From Undaria pinnatifida (taxonomy: Eukaryota > Sar > Phaeophyceae > Laminariales > Alariaceae): a stretch of 64,000 bases of DNA. Shown here piece after piece: positions 12,420 to 25,187 of the stretch (positions are counted from its first letter, which is position 1; the number at the start of each line of letters is the position of its first letter). Below the pieces are notes generated by a model. The model made no database searches and was not told where the DNA came from. It was given only the letters and a program-made list of their open reading frames with translations. The stretch is from NCBI GenBank assembly GCA_012845835.1, contig JABAKD010000024.1, forward strand, positions 8,273,103 through 8,337,102. The letters are read 5' to 3'. Position numbers and translations under genes: made by a program.

Positions 12420-14640
12420 CAGTAGCAGTAGTAGTAGCAGTAGCAGCAGCAGTAGTATTAGTAGTAGTAGTAGTAGTAGTAGTAGTAGCTCTTCAGAGTC
12501 ATCCCCCGGTTGGGGTGATGCAGATTCTAAGAAATTTCTGAGATCCTGGCGTGAGGAGCTCAATGAATTTCCCGCTCGAAGCATGACTTCAAAGACATTC
12601 GTTCGCTCGCGCAACCCGACCAGCATATCTACGCGCTAGCCCTCGAGCAAATGCCGTGACTCTCAAAAAATTCCCATACTAACCGATGTTTTTCCACGCT
12701 CGAGGAGCTCAACCGGTCAGAAGGTCAGAAACGTTTGGCCCAAAAAGTGAAGCCCCTGCCGTGGGAATGACTCAAGCCCACCATGCAGAAACCGATTGAC
12801 TCAATCTACCCCTAACGGAGCACGCCTCGGTGGTGATTTCATGTGGAACAGAGAAATGACAACAGCAACCAGTCGGGAACCAAGGTACAGCAGGGGTGAT
12901 GCTACGACTGTTATGATATACTCCCTTTTCACTATTGGAATTGAGCTATCATACTATCATACTATCGTACCATCGTATACTATCATACTATCATACTATC
13001 ATGCTATCATACTATCGTACCATCGTATACTATCATACTATCATACTATCATACTATCATTCTATCATACTATCATACTATCATACTATCATACTATCAT
13101 ACTATCGTACCATCGTATACTATCATACTATCATACTATCATACTATCATTCTATCATACTATCATACCATCATACTATCATACTAGCATACTATCATAC
13201 TATCATACTATCATACTATCATACTATCATACTATCATAATATCATATTTTCATACTATCATAATATCATACTATTATAATATCATACTACTTCGAAGTA
13301 TCATACTATCATACTATCATACTATCATACTATCATACTATCATACTATCATACTCGCACAACTGACTTTGTACCTTACTGGCCAAAGCTCTTTAGGCGA
13401 TTTTCTTGGTCGCAGCGTTGGCTACCATTCCATTGCGGCTTGATAAGAGAGCACGGAAGGGTTAACACCGCTGAGGAAGAGGGGAGTCACTCGCGCGAGT
13501 GACCCGAGCCACAGCATAGAAAAGGCATGTTAACTCAAAGAAAAAGTGATACGATAGAAAGAGAGGTAGTACTTTTCGTCCGTTTTTTTCGGAACGACGG
13601 GGATTCTTAACCCAAAATCGTCGGGGAAAAAAAAACTTTTTTTTTTCTTGCCCATGGCTTTCGTCGTGCACCTAGGCCATGAGATTCTTCATCCGGTGGC
13701 AGCTTATATTTTTCTACAAATTAGATTTTTTTTGGGAGAGGTCTTAAGCTCCCAAATTGAGGAGTAGAATTAGAAAAAAAAATGGCGCATCTCTATCGTA
13801 CCACGCGGCAAATGACTTGGCTTTAGTGTAGCCTGATTGGTTGGTCCTGTTCGGCTGCTGACTTAGCTTAGTGACTGCGGTGTACTGGTACGAGGCATGG
13901 CACGTGCAACGAAAAAGGTGGCACTTTTCGGGGGAAACGGCTTCTGAAGGACAGGGCTCCTTAGGGGTATACTTACATTTCATTTTTATGGAAAACTTCA
14001 GTTTTAGGGCAAAATTTTTACACTTTTAAAAACCGAAAGTGGTTATTTGATAAGGTTTATAATTAATGAGGTCAGAATAACCCAAAATTTGTTTGGTTTT
14101 TGGGTGTCATTTTTAGTCATGAATCAATCGATCGTGGACTTACTGAAAGTTAAGGGCCGTTTGGACTGTCAAGCGTACTTACTTATTGACCAAGTTAAAA
14201 AAACTCGGTTCTTGCATTCAGGTTCTTTATATCATTGTCTGGATAAAGATTAACCCCAAATCGTCCGAATTTCACTTTTTTTGGGCAACCTGTTTCGTTG
14301 TATACCTAACCCATGGGAGTGCTAATCGGGGAGGAGCTTTCATCCAAGCAAAATCCTTTTTCGAGGGTGAGCGATAGAACCCCTTTACCGCGGCATGAGT
14401 CGTTTGTCTATCGAGCACATCCGAGTTGTTGCCTGGGCTGGGAATGTGTACGAGTGATCGGTGTTGAAGCTCATTCTGCACATTGTCGGATGGCGATCCT
14501 AACAAGAACAATGTCGAAGTAACTACCTTCCTTGCCTGAGCCATTGGATGATGGATTCCCTTCGTATGTTGATTGTATGAATGAGACAACAAGCGCCCGG
14601 CATTGTGGGATAACAACAACAACAACAACAACAACAACAG

Positions 14641-14671
<31 letters not shown>

Positions 14672-17600
14672 ATCTGACACACCAATCTGGATTGTTTTCT
14701 TTTTCGTCAACAGAGCACGGATAACCTTGTGGGCGGGTCTTACAACGGTCTAATAAACTTCTTCGATCTTAGAAAGCCAGGGGCTACGGTCGGGCACGCG
14801 GTGCCGCTGGAAACATCGGTGATCGAGAAGAGCCATCACGACCCGGTCTACGACGTTTTCTGGATTTCCTCGAAAACAGGTATGGCTCGTATGAATGGAG
14901 CAATTCTACGGTAGCCCCCCTCAACTTTACTTTGATGAAACCGCCGGTTTCGAAAACCAACTCCCGGCCGTATCTCCTGAAATACAATTCCCCTTCCTTC
15001 CCACCCCGACTTCATCGTTCGACCGTCCTTTGCAAACAAGACTATATACCAGGTAGATGCTTTTTTCACAGCATGCTTTCTCGTGCGGAGTAGCCATGAT
15101 GATGAAACAACGTTCGTTGAAGAAAATCGCTGGTCTTGGGGGGTGGCTATCGTAGAATCAGTCAATACAATCAGCAGTACTATTGACCAAGGCTACGGTA
15201 CCATAAGGGGATTTTGTTTTCTTGCTGTGGCTCGGGGCCACTCGCGCGAGTGACCCCCCTGCTTCTTCGCGGTTTCAACTTTTTTTTTTTTTACTTCGCT
15301 GTATGCCTTCCGCAATGGAACGACAACGGTAATATACGCTGCGCCAACAAAAATCGCCCGAGGTATATTTGTCCCGTCAGGTATATGTACCGTTCGCCCC
15401 GGTGGCGTATCAGGTTTATATCCTCGAGCCTGGCATAGGTCGGTTTCGTGAGATCGACCCCCCCCGAGTGCATGCTCGTATATATTCGTGGGGACTTTTT
15501 CTTGCGCACAAATTGACCTGCGGAGAGCGCGAGAGCGTGAGTTAGCAACACTCGATGAAAAATCGACGAGCAGTGGGATTGCTGAACCCTACGTATGCGC
15601 GATAAAAACTGAAGGCCAGAACCGGGGAGGAGAAGGGACGACACCTGTGACCACAGCTTCTCCAGAAGCTGGAAAGTAGATTTGTGCGAAAAAAAAAGAA
15701 GAAAAAGAGTCGCTCGTGCGAGGAAATAGGGGTACATCGTAACATCCTCCCTAACCTACCCTTGGTGTGCTAGTAGGTAGCCGAGCTAACGAGTGGTAGC
15801 TAACGAGTGGTAGCTAGGGGGGGGGGGGGCGGGGGGGTGTACTCAATTTGTGCATGACCGTAGTTGTATGACCATAGACCCTCGCATCCCTACTATGCCG
15901 GGACGGAGCACTTCGGGTCGTCACCAACCAGGCAGACATTGAGTGGTAGCTAGGGGGGGGGGAGATAAGGCGGAGGAGGGTAAGCGTTTGCCATGCAGGG
16001 CCGTGGTTTATCGCACGATAGAGGGGAGGGTAACTATTGATGCAAGGTGTTGCTGGAAACGTCCGTGATGGAGAAGAGCCATCACCACCCGGTGTACAAT
16101 GTCTTTTGAATATCTTCAAAGACAGGCACTGCTGTATTCAAGTTGGTGTTGCAGGTACCCAGACAACGTGCAACGTAGCCTCCAGCGTTGATTATTCCCA
16201 AACATCCTCCAAAAGAATGTTTATTAAAGAAAAGGCGCCCGATCTAAGGAGTGGTAAGTGGGGAGAAGACCGCCAAATTATGGTACATTGAAGTCTCTCT
16301 TGCCGGAAAATGGCACAATAAACAAAAAACAGCAGTACAACTTTTTTTGGCTGACGCCCTGAACATGCTTAGGTACCCGAGCTAACGCGTGGTAGCTGGG
16401 GGGAGGGGGTGTGTGGGGGGGGAAGTGCGCGGGGGGGGGGGGGGTATTGTTGATACAAGGTGCCGCTTGATACTTCATTGATCGAGTAGGGCAATCGTGA
16501 TCTTGTCTACGACGTGTTCTGAATATCTTCGAAGACAGCTATATGTTGTGGTTGTTTTTCTCACATTAACTCGCAAAATCAAGTCCGTGATCACAGGAGA
16601 CTCCAGTCACTCTGGAGTGGAGCAATACCCCAGCGAAAAGAAAAAAAGAAAAAAGTGGTAACACACGTATATACCAAAGCTGAAGCACGTCGTACATTCA
16701 TTCGCCAAAAAATATAAGAGTGAAATCGAAAGTCAGTATGCGTACGTAACAGGCCCATACTGGTACACGCGTTTCAAGACTCGCAGCTAAAACCGACCAC
16801 CAGGTACACAGCATGCCACCCAGGAAGCCAAATCAATGTACAAGTCCCAGGAGAAAAAAAGAAAACTAATACCTGGTGCTAGAAAAACGAGACAGATAAA
16901 AAACAAAGCAAGGAAAATATTACGTACGTGACAAATCGAATAAACAGGTAGACTAATAAGTTACCTGGACTCGCCAGCAGGGGGGTGTAGCGAGGCAAAG
17001 CAAGCTACACAGCGCTACGAAAAAAAAAAAAAACTACGCGTACAGTCGATCAATTCTAATGGGCACGCTGCTTGACTCCTTTCAATCCTACGGTGCTACG
17101 CGCTCTCGCTCCCCTGCCCCCCAGGCGGCCGTCTCTGGCAAGCGCGACAGCTCCTCTGTCGCTGCTGTCTGGGCTATCCTATTTTTTCGCCTCGATAGAG
17201 ACGATCGACAAAAAATCGCCTGTTAAATCAGAATCCCTTCCACGCCTCTACAAACACCACTTTCCTACGTAAAGTCTAAAGTTGCATAACTGAGCACGCA
17301 AATGAAATCCGACAATCAATCACGTACTACACGTATACTACTGCTGCATGTAGTAATTGAATACATACTACGTGAGCTCGCCTTCAGGGCGGGGGGGGGT
17401 GGCAAAAAAGATCCAACCAACAAGCCATTGTTGCTATAAAAATTAAAATACACTCCAGCTGTGAGATCGAATATTTTGTCGAAACTCATCTTTGCAAGCT
17501 GTGTGTGATACTCCGATCGCGCGTATTACGAGTTGTGTATCCTCATTAAGGATATAGGTCGGCGACTCCCCTTGCAACTACAGTGTAGCTATCAGGGTCA

Positions 17601-20600
17601 ACAGGGTGATGTTAGGCAGTCTATGCGCGGAAACTATAAAACCCGTTTCTGAGGGGGACAAAATCTGACAGCTGTGGAAGGAAATGCATCAGTTTATCAA
17701 GTGAATCCTGTAAGTCAAACAACCGGCGAAGGGAGGGCGGAATTTTTAAGGACGTGGGGGCCTGATTTTGATCAAAAGGGGAGCGGGAGGGGGGGAGGGG
17801 GGGGGAGGGACAGGTGGGGCAGCTCAATTTGTGCGTGGAAACTATGAACCCCTCTTGTGGGGGAGGGGGGTGTGTGTGGCGGGGGGGGGGGAGGGCTTTA
17901 GGTCGCATAGATGTAGGGGTTTGCTAAACGCGTGGTGCTAGGTCTAGGCGATGGTGCGGGTGGTTGGGAAGGAGGGGGCGTTGGGGGCAGGGGGGGGGGG
18001 GGGGGTGCAGCAGTGGCATGGACGGCTCTTAAAAGATAATGAGGTGATATCCAGGGCGTGGAAGTGTTTATTACTCTGGCGGATTTCGATATTAGGTGGG
18101 GCGTTTGAGCAAGAGATAGCGAAAAAAAAAAAAAAAAAAAAAGCCGGGGGGGGGGGTTTCAAGAGGTTTAGGTCACATATAATATTAAAATTTATGATAC
18201 ATGGGTACGCCAACTATTAATAAAGCGTTGCATTTACCGATCGATGTAGAAGGCGCGGGATAGGCCGCTAAATAAATTTACGTGTGTGTCGATCTCGTAC
18301 CACTTCATCGTGAAGTACAGGACAGAAAAACCTAATAAGAAACAGGAAAAACTCGAGAAGGCTGGGTTTTTTATTTGGGATAACATGCGTTCAACACGAG
18401 CTTACGTACGACACGGTTCCAGGATTTATTATTTTCCTGCAAAACTCAGCCTGGCTTTCTTATTGCCGTGGTTTCTTAATGGATGGCCTGTACTTCTGTG
18501 CCACCTGTCATTGGAGTTGTGTCGTCGTGGAATGCCATACTCATATTAATAGAAGTACTACGTTTGAAAAATCGCAACAAAATGCACACCGAAAAACAGA
18601 AAAAAAAGTTTAATCCATGCCGGGGCTCGAACCCGGAATCTTCTGCTTCGTAGGCAGACGCCTTATCCATTGGGCCACACGGACTTCTCACACGTCGACC
18701 ACAAAATTTATTTTAGTGTCTGGACCGATCTTCTGTCGGAAACAGAGAGAGGTACGGATTTGTGTCGGAAACAGAGCTATTTACTACTTACTTGAAGTAT
18801 TTGATGATGATTTTTGGACGGAAACATAACCTATGTTTTTTTTGTCGGAAACACACACCTTTCTCAGTATATTTTACAAAACTCTTTTAAATATAAAACC
18901 CTTTTGAGCACGTCAGCTGTGAGTTCGATAAATTCAGGGTCGATACTCATCTTTGCAAGCTGCGTGATACACCGGCCGCTTTTTAGGAAGAACGTCCATT
19001 GCAGTATGCGCTCTGTGGCCTTTCATCGGGGAAGCGTGTTACCGCTGATTATTATGATGCGAATATACTGTAATTATAATAGCGCAAAAATAGCAAAATC
19101 GGTTATTATTGTGAGAACCGCAGCCAAGAACCACAAAACGCCTAGACATGCGTATCTGAGATGGGTGGCTACCGTCCCCTTGAGAGAATACGTTAAAATG
19201 CAGAGTTTCCAACATATACACGGAGGCGTTTCTATTAAAAGGCCTCCGTATTGGTACATTTGGTGGTACAGTAGGTGCGAATACATCCGTTGGTTGAAAT
19301 AATTCGCCGCTCAACGCAAAAGGGCTTGCATTCTTCCAACTGGTATCATCGTACCTCCCGAATACCCTTTAGGATGAGCCTCGATAGGCCCACTTTTCAA
19401 TGATTTTCGACTCCAAAAACAAAAGAGGAGGAGTTTTTTCCGTTCGATATCTATCTGCCGATTTTCGAGTTCCTCTTTTTCGGCTGATTTCGGGCTCGGA
19501 AAAATAGACCCGATCGACTCCTCCAACAACCAGTTTTTCGTGGTTGATTCGGCGTCGGATTATGAAAAGCTCGGGTCACTCTCACGGAAAGTCAGCTTGC
19601 TCGCACGGGAAATAGCTTTAGGCATGGTGAGCAAGGTCGACTAGCGGCCCATTTCGGCTCGAAATTTTAAGAAATCGGTCGGCTTTTATAATTGTTTTGG
19701 GCTTATTCGACACGGACGGATCATCTGAATCGACCCCCCCGCAAGGAAACGAACGTGCTGCGAGCTGTTGGGTTGACCATGTTGGGGCTTCGCCAGGTCA
19801 GATTTGATTGACTTAACGCCCGTGCAACTGGAAAGCCTTTTTGGGGACATATTTACTTGAAATTAGTGTGGGGAGAGATTTGGGGGCTCCAAAGGGGCAA
19901 CACATGCTGGTAAATGAAGGTTTCACCTTCAAGCTTGATTGGGCGAAGCGTTGGATACGAGTTGATAGGGTTATTCATGAGGGGTCTTGCATTGGTCTAT
20001 TTTTCGTCAGACATTCAGGTCGGGTTGGTAAAAACTTCCTATTGGAGACAAACCGAAAACCATTGAGGTATGCGGTCAGCGCTGACTTGATAGCTCAGTG
20101 GTTATAGTGCATCTACTTAATAAAACCACATTCTGGGACCCATCTGGTGGTCACCTTTGGACCTCGGGTCTACTCATTGAGGTTGTGCTTTTGTTTGAGA
20201 TAAGCCACAACCACTGAGCTACACCGTCAGCGCTGACTGTTTTTTTTCCCACGCACTTCTACTTTGCAGCTTCTGGACAAGCCGTGGTCACAGCTGTCGT
20301 CCCTTCTCCCCCCCGGTTCTGGCCTTCAATTTTTATCGCGCGTAGGGTTCAGTAATCGCACTGCTCGTCCATTTTCATCGAGTGTTGCTAACTCACGCTC
20401 GCACGCTTTCCGCAAGTCAATTTGTGCGCAAGAAAATGTCCCCACGAATTTATACGAGTACGCACTCGGGGGGATTCGAACTGTATTGTTGTTGTTGTTT
20501 TCTCACATTAAGCTTTTTTTACCCGGATCCCCAGGAGGATAAAAAAGAAAAAAGAAAAAAAAAGAACTCTTGTCAAACATCCAGAGTCCGTGGTCACACA

Positions 20601-23600
20601 AAGGTGCTGGAGCCCTAGGAAGATCCGAAAAACCAAGTGAAATCAAAATTCGTCAGGGAAATACTACGCTTTCCCGCCTAAAAACGCACGACGATACGGA
20701 AAAAGGCGCACAACAAGTGAAAAGGTCAAATGTGCCAACTGAACTCACATGAACTGTATATAGCTCAGTGGCTATGATGTATATCTTCAATATTTTGTCG
20801 TCTTGAGTCGTTGGATTCTGGATTTACTTCGTTGGATTCTGGATTTACTTCGTTGGATTCTGGATTTACTTCGTTGGATTCTGGATTTACTTTGTATGTT
20901 GACATTAATAGTGTGATTGGAGCAAGCGCTACGCTTTGACAGATAGATGTCAAACGGAATAATGTTAGCATATATCAGGTTTCTGTCTTATTTGTAGGCA
21001 AACACTATATCTGGGGCAGGAGACCACGTCCAATCCAATACTAAAAATTAGTTGTTCGTTGTTTCTCCATTTACCATCTGAAAATGGCTACAATGGAATA
21101 TTATTGTGACAATGTAAAGTATGGGTTTAAAGATTCGGGGACGGGTTAACGAACCCTACAGTAATAGGTGCTACAATCACCACAAGTACTGGATGCCATC
21201 CGACTGCAGAATAAGCAATTCGAGGCGGGTTGACGAGGGAAGAAGGGGCCGAAGTACTCTCGCGACAAAATTGGAGGCATGTACCGAGTGGGGAGGGGGG
21301 AGGAGAGCCTGCTTAGTGACCCTGGACCCGAGTTACGTCGAGGGAGTGAGAAAGAGAAAGAAAAAGTGCGAAGATAATAGAAGGGATGAAGAAAACCAAA
21401 ATACGCGGCATGAGCTTGAACGTCGATCACTCATAAGCGAACCCGCCATGTTTTTGTGTTACAGGCATAGCCAGTGCGGGTCGATGCCAACCGATGGACA
21501 GATAGTGTGGTGGTTGCACACGACACCACCGTATAATTAGAGCCCGTCCTTTCTCTTCGTCAGTACAATGGGATGAACCAGTGCCCTCACCTCCCGCGAG
21601 AGCTGGTGGGACTACCCGTCGCGAATAGGGAACGAATTATCATGCCTTTTTAGCTTCGACGAATATGATGATACCCCTCCTCCGCGACGTGGGTTCGTGA
21701 GAAGAGCTTACTCTGCTCTTGTTGGGGTGGGTGAGTGGGTGGCGTCTTCCCAACTTCTCCCACCTTCGCTCTGCTTATACTCTGAAAAGCTTACCGCAGA
21801 TTGTGAGAGGAAGGCCAGCATCGGCTGCTTTTAATGCTGCCTTTCGATAGAAAACCGGGGCTCGAGATTCTGGGATCATTCCGCGCGTATGGTTTGGACA
21901 ATACGAGACTATATTTAGAATCACCATTCTTCTTCTTCGTCTTTTTCTGTAGCTTGAGGTTGTTATTCTTATTATTATTCTCTGTCCCAGCAACCATTGC
22001 GCGTCAGTGTTGACCGACGGGCCGATGACGTGGTGCGACACAGCTTTTGGAAACATACCATTAACGTCATCTGACAATGTGCGGCATAATACGCTATAAA
22101 GTCGACCGCTCATAAGACACATGCTACTAATAGTACTAACGCTACTAATACTACTAATGGTACTAAAAGTGCGGTAGAGGTGTGCAGCAACCATTCAACC
22201 ATTGTTGTTTGGCCTTCCAAGGGTGGTGGCTCGATAATACAAGGGTTGGTATACCTCACCCAAAACGTGACTTTTTAATATGAAGTGAAACCGGGTGAAA
22301 AAATGCTAGGGCCGTGGCATACAAACAGTTCATATTGCAACAAGAAAGAGGGACAATTCCGAAGATTTTGGGGCTAAGGAGTGACGGTTATATTCTATTT
22401 TGCTAAAAAAAGGTACCAGGTATACCATAATACCTCCATCGTAGAACTCGTCATAAACATCCATTCCGAAGATTTTTGAGGCTAAGGAGCCCCTTCGTTC
22501 AGAAAAAAATAGTGTAGCCAAAAAAAGGTATACCTTAATACCTATATCGTAAGCGCTCATCATAAACATTCTCCAAGAATAAAAATAATCCACCAACCAT
22601 GGCTACAATAATCTAGAGCAGTTGGTTGATTTGCCTTTTTTTGTGCTGCTACAGGCAACCAGTGTGCGTCGGTGTCAACCGATGGGCAGATGATGTGGTG
22701 GGACACAAGGCGATTGGGAGAGCCCACGGACACGCTGCAGCTGGCCACGGACTCGAAGGGTGGCGGCATGGTGCTGGGAGGGAGTTCAATGGAGTACAAC
22801 CAGGAGGCGGGTCCGACGAAGTACCTAGTGGGGACGGAGCAGGGCGTTGTGCTGCAGGTAAGACAATCTTGGCCGGTAGCTTTTTGTTCTTCGGTAAGTC
22901 GGAGGTAAATGTTGATAGAGACGCGTGCTACGATTGAGTTATTAAGGTATACCTTTTTTTGGCGAAGATGGTTTCTGAACGACGGGGCTCCTTAGTCCAA
23001 AATCGTCGGAAATACGACATTTTTTATTCGCATGATTCTCGTCGTGTACCCTAGGCCATGGGATTTTTCATCCTCGATAAAGCAGGTTCATTTTTATCCA
23101 AAAACCATTTTTGGGGGGAGATCCTAAGCTCCCAAATCGAGGGGTAGTATTAGGAAAAAAAGTGGTGCACCTCTATTGTAGCACGCGTCCTTGCGTATGT
23201 ACCACTTGAGATTTTTTGGCGGGAAACCCCTATTTTGATCGTCCCGAATCGGCTCGGCTCTGTATCTCATTCCACAAACGATAAATGGTGGTTTGGCTGC
23301 GCGGCGTAGCAAACAATACTCCATAACAATTACTACATGGCCGTGCGTATCATATCGCGAAACAACAATGAAACTCAAAAGCTTAAGAAGTTGAAAGGAA
23401 CGGGGGGTAGCCGATCTCGCGAGCGACTCTGTGTTGGCGAAAAAAGAGATCCACAAAGTGACACCCTTGCTATATATAGCCTTGGCCACCTCTCGTGGCA
23501 AGAGTTACCTCTTGAATTTACCGTAGAAAAAGTTTTGGCGTTGGATTTTGACAAGGCTTTGGGAAATGGTGCTCTGAGGGAGTTCAATTGAGCGCAATCA

Positions 23601-25144
23601 GGAGGCGGGTCCGACCATACATCTCGTGGGGACGGAGGGACGAAGCAAGGGATTGTGCCAGCAGGTACGACGATGTTGAGGTGTTTAACTCGAGACGAAA
23701 AATACTTCATGTTTAGAATTAGTGTGAATTAATCACCGTCTATGTACCACAGGTATTATTCAAAGAATGTCGATCTATCGTTGTACAGAGCTCTAGCTTA
23801 CTCCCTAGCAGTCTGTGCTCGGTGGGAGCTCAATGGAGTACAACCAGGAGGCGGGTCCGCCCAAATACCTAGTGGGGACGGAGCAAAGCATTGTGCTGCT
23901 GGTAAGCATAGGTTTTTATTATTCATTTTCCTCCCAACAGTGTGAAGTGTTATCAGTATCAACAATAAAAAATATGACAAAATAACCGAATCATCCACAC
24001 CACAAAAAAATAAAAGCGCAAAACAACGTATCCAATAACCAACAAGTACGAAACATGCTATCACATATGTGCGTCCATGTCCTCCTGACCCTGCCCCCTT
24101 CAGCCACCAAGGCCAAGTCCCCCCCCCATGCGCTTCCGAGGAAGCAGCAGGCGGCAATCCGCTGTCCAAATAAATGACTGATTTGTTAACATTTGATGGA
24201 GCGTACCACTCTGTTGGATGGAAATGAACTAATTACTGTAGTTTTATCGCTGTCTAGAGATATAGTTTATCACCAGTACTATCTAGCAGTCAGTAGTACT
24301 CGGTGGGAGTTCCATGGAGTATTATCAGGAGACGAGTCCGACAAAAAATACAAAATATCTCGTGGTTATGGCATTGTGGGGCAGGTACGATGATATTTTT
24401 GTTCTTAATACACTTGCCACCCTGTAATATGCAACTTTGAGCTCTATTGTTGATCGCTCATAAAAAAGAAGAATATCAAGGGCAATAAAAAAAGAAGCCC
24501 ATGCACGAAGTCTATCTCCAGTTTGTACATGGGTTTTTTTACTTAGGGTCGTTCCTAACGAACGCAATAATCACAATTCTTGACAAAAAAAGTCCCGATT
24601 CTTGAAATTTTAAAGTTCTGATCTGTAACATTATCTAAAAACACTTCACGTTATTTTGTCAGGAACCTCTGACATCATTTTTTTACAGGAAATTTTCAAA
24701 CCTATTCAAAGTTACAGTATAATAGGAACTCCCTTGCCTTGATGACCACAAGTAGGATTCTTGACAAAACTCACGGTTTGTGAAAATGTCACTTCTTTTT
24801 GTCACGATTATCGACGTTTTTTTGTGTTCGTCAGGAATGACCCTTAACAAGCAGTACTCGTGTGTCCGAGTAAACGGTAAGCTGCACTGAATTGCAGATA
24901 TGCCAGGCTGTGGTGGCAACAACAGCGTCAGCCGCCTTTACCGCAACCGGACTATTGTCTGGGATAAAGTATGGAAATCGGGGGAGTTTGGTTCGGCTCA
25001 CGTATGATTCCAGTATTATGAGAAGGAAAATATCAAAAACTGCCAAAAACGCTTCTGTCTAACCCCAACCCTAACCCTAACCCCGACCTCGACCGTGCCC
25101 GTAGAACTTTGGCCGGAAAAAAATCGACGTTTTGTTGTTGTTGC

Positions 25145-25187
<43 letters not shown>

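Larger units (their letters stand above)
10775..14713 (+). other. DNAI2 intron 5
   Basis: Holds A-box-like 'ccactgagct' inverted units (10810-11080), an exon 5 edge copy, two GAGTCATCCC elements, AGT and TACTATCA tandem arrays, a GACGCGTGC element and an (AAC)n tract. The long open frames here are only translated simple repeats. Confidence 0.7.
14880..22654 (+). other. DNAI2 intron 6 (7.8 kb)
   Basis: The longest intron. It contains two exon 6 echoes, a SINE, G-rich tracts (15.82, 16.40, 17.78-18.0 kb), the ~420-bp repeat, the antisense tRNA-Arg, an inverted A-box element, a 21-bp minisatellite and two exon 7 echoes just before the acceptor. The stretches 16.6-17.4 and 19.3-19.8 kb show nothing I recognise. 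Confidence 0.7.

Noticed and set aside
12024-12626. 200-codon leucine-rich frame and the valine-rich frame on the other strand
   Set aside because: Translation of the AGT trinucleotide repeat plus a transposable element end.
12946-13355. Possible CRISPR-like or regulatory array
   Set aside because: Units are contiguous 8-mers without spacers; the spliceosomal introns also show this is not a prokaryotic genome.
12796-13443. 215-codon frame with repeated HTIILSYY
   Set aside because: Translation of the 8-bp TACTATCA minisatellite; every frame gives an octapeptide repeat.
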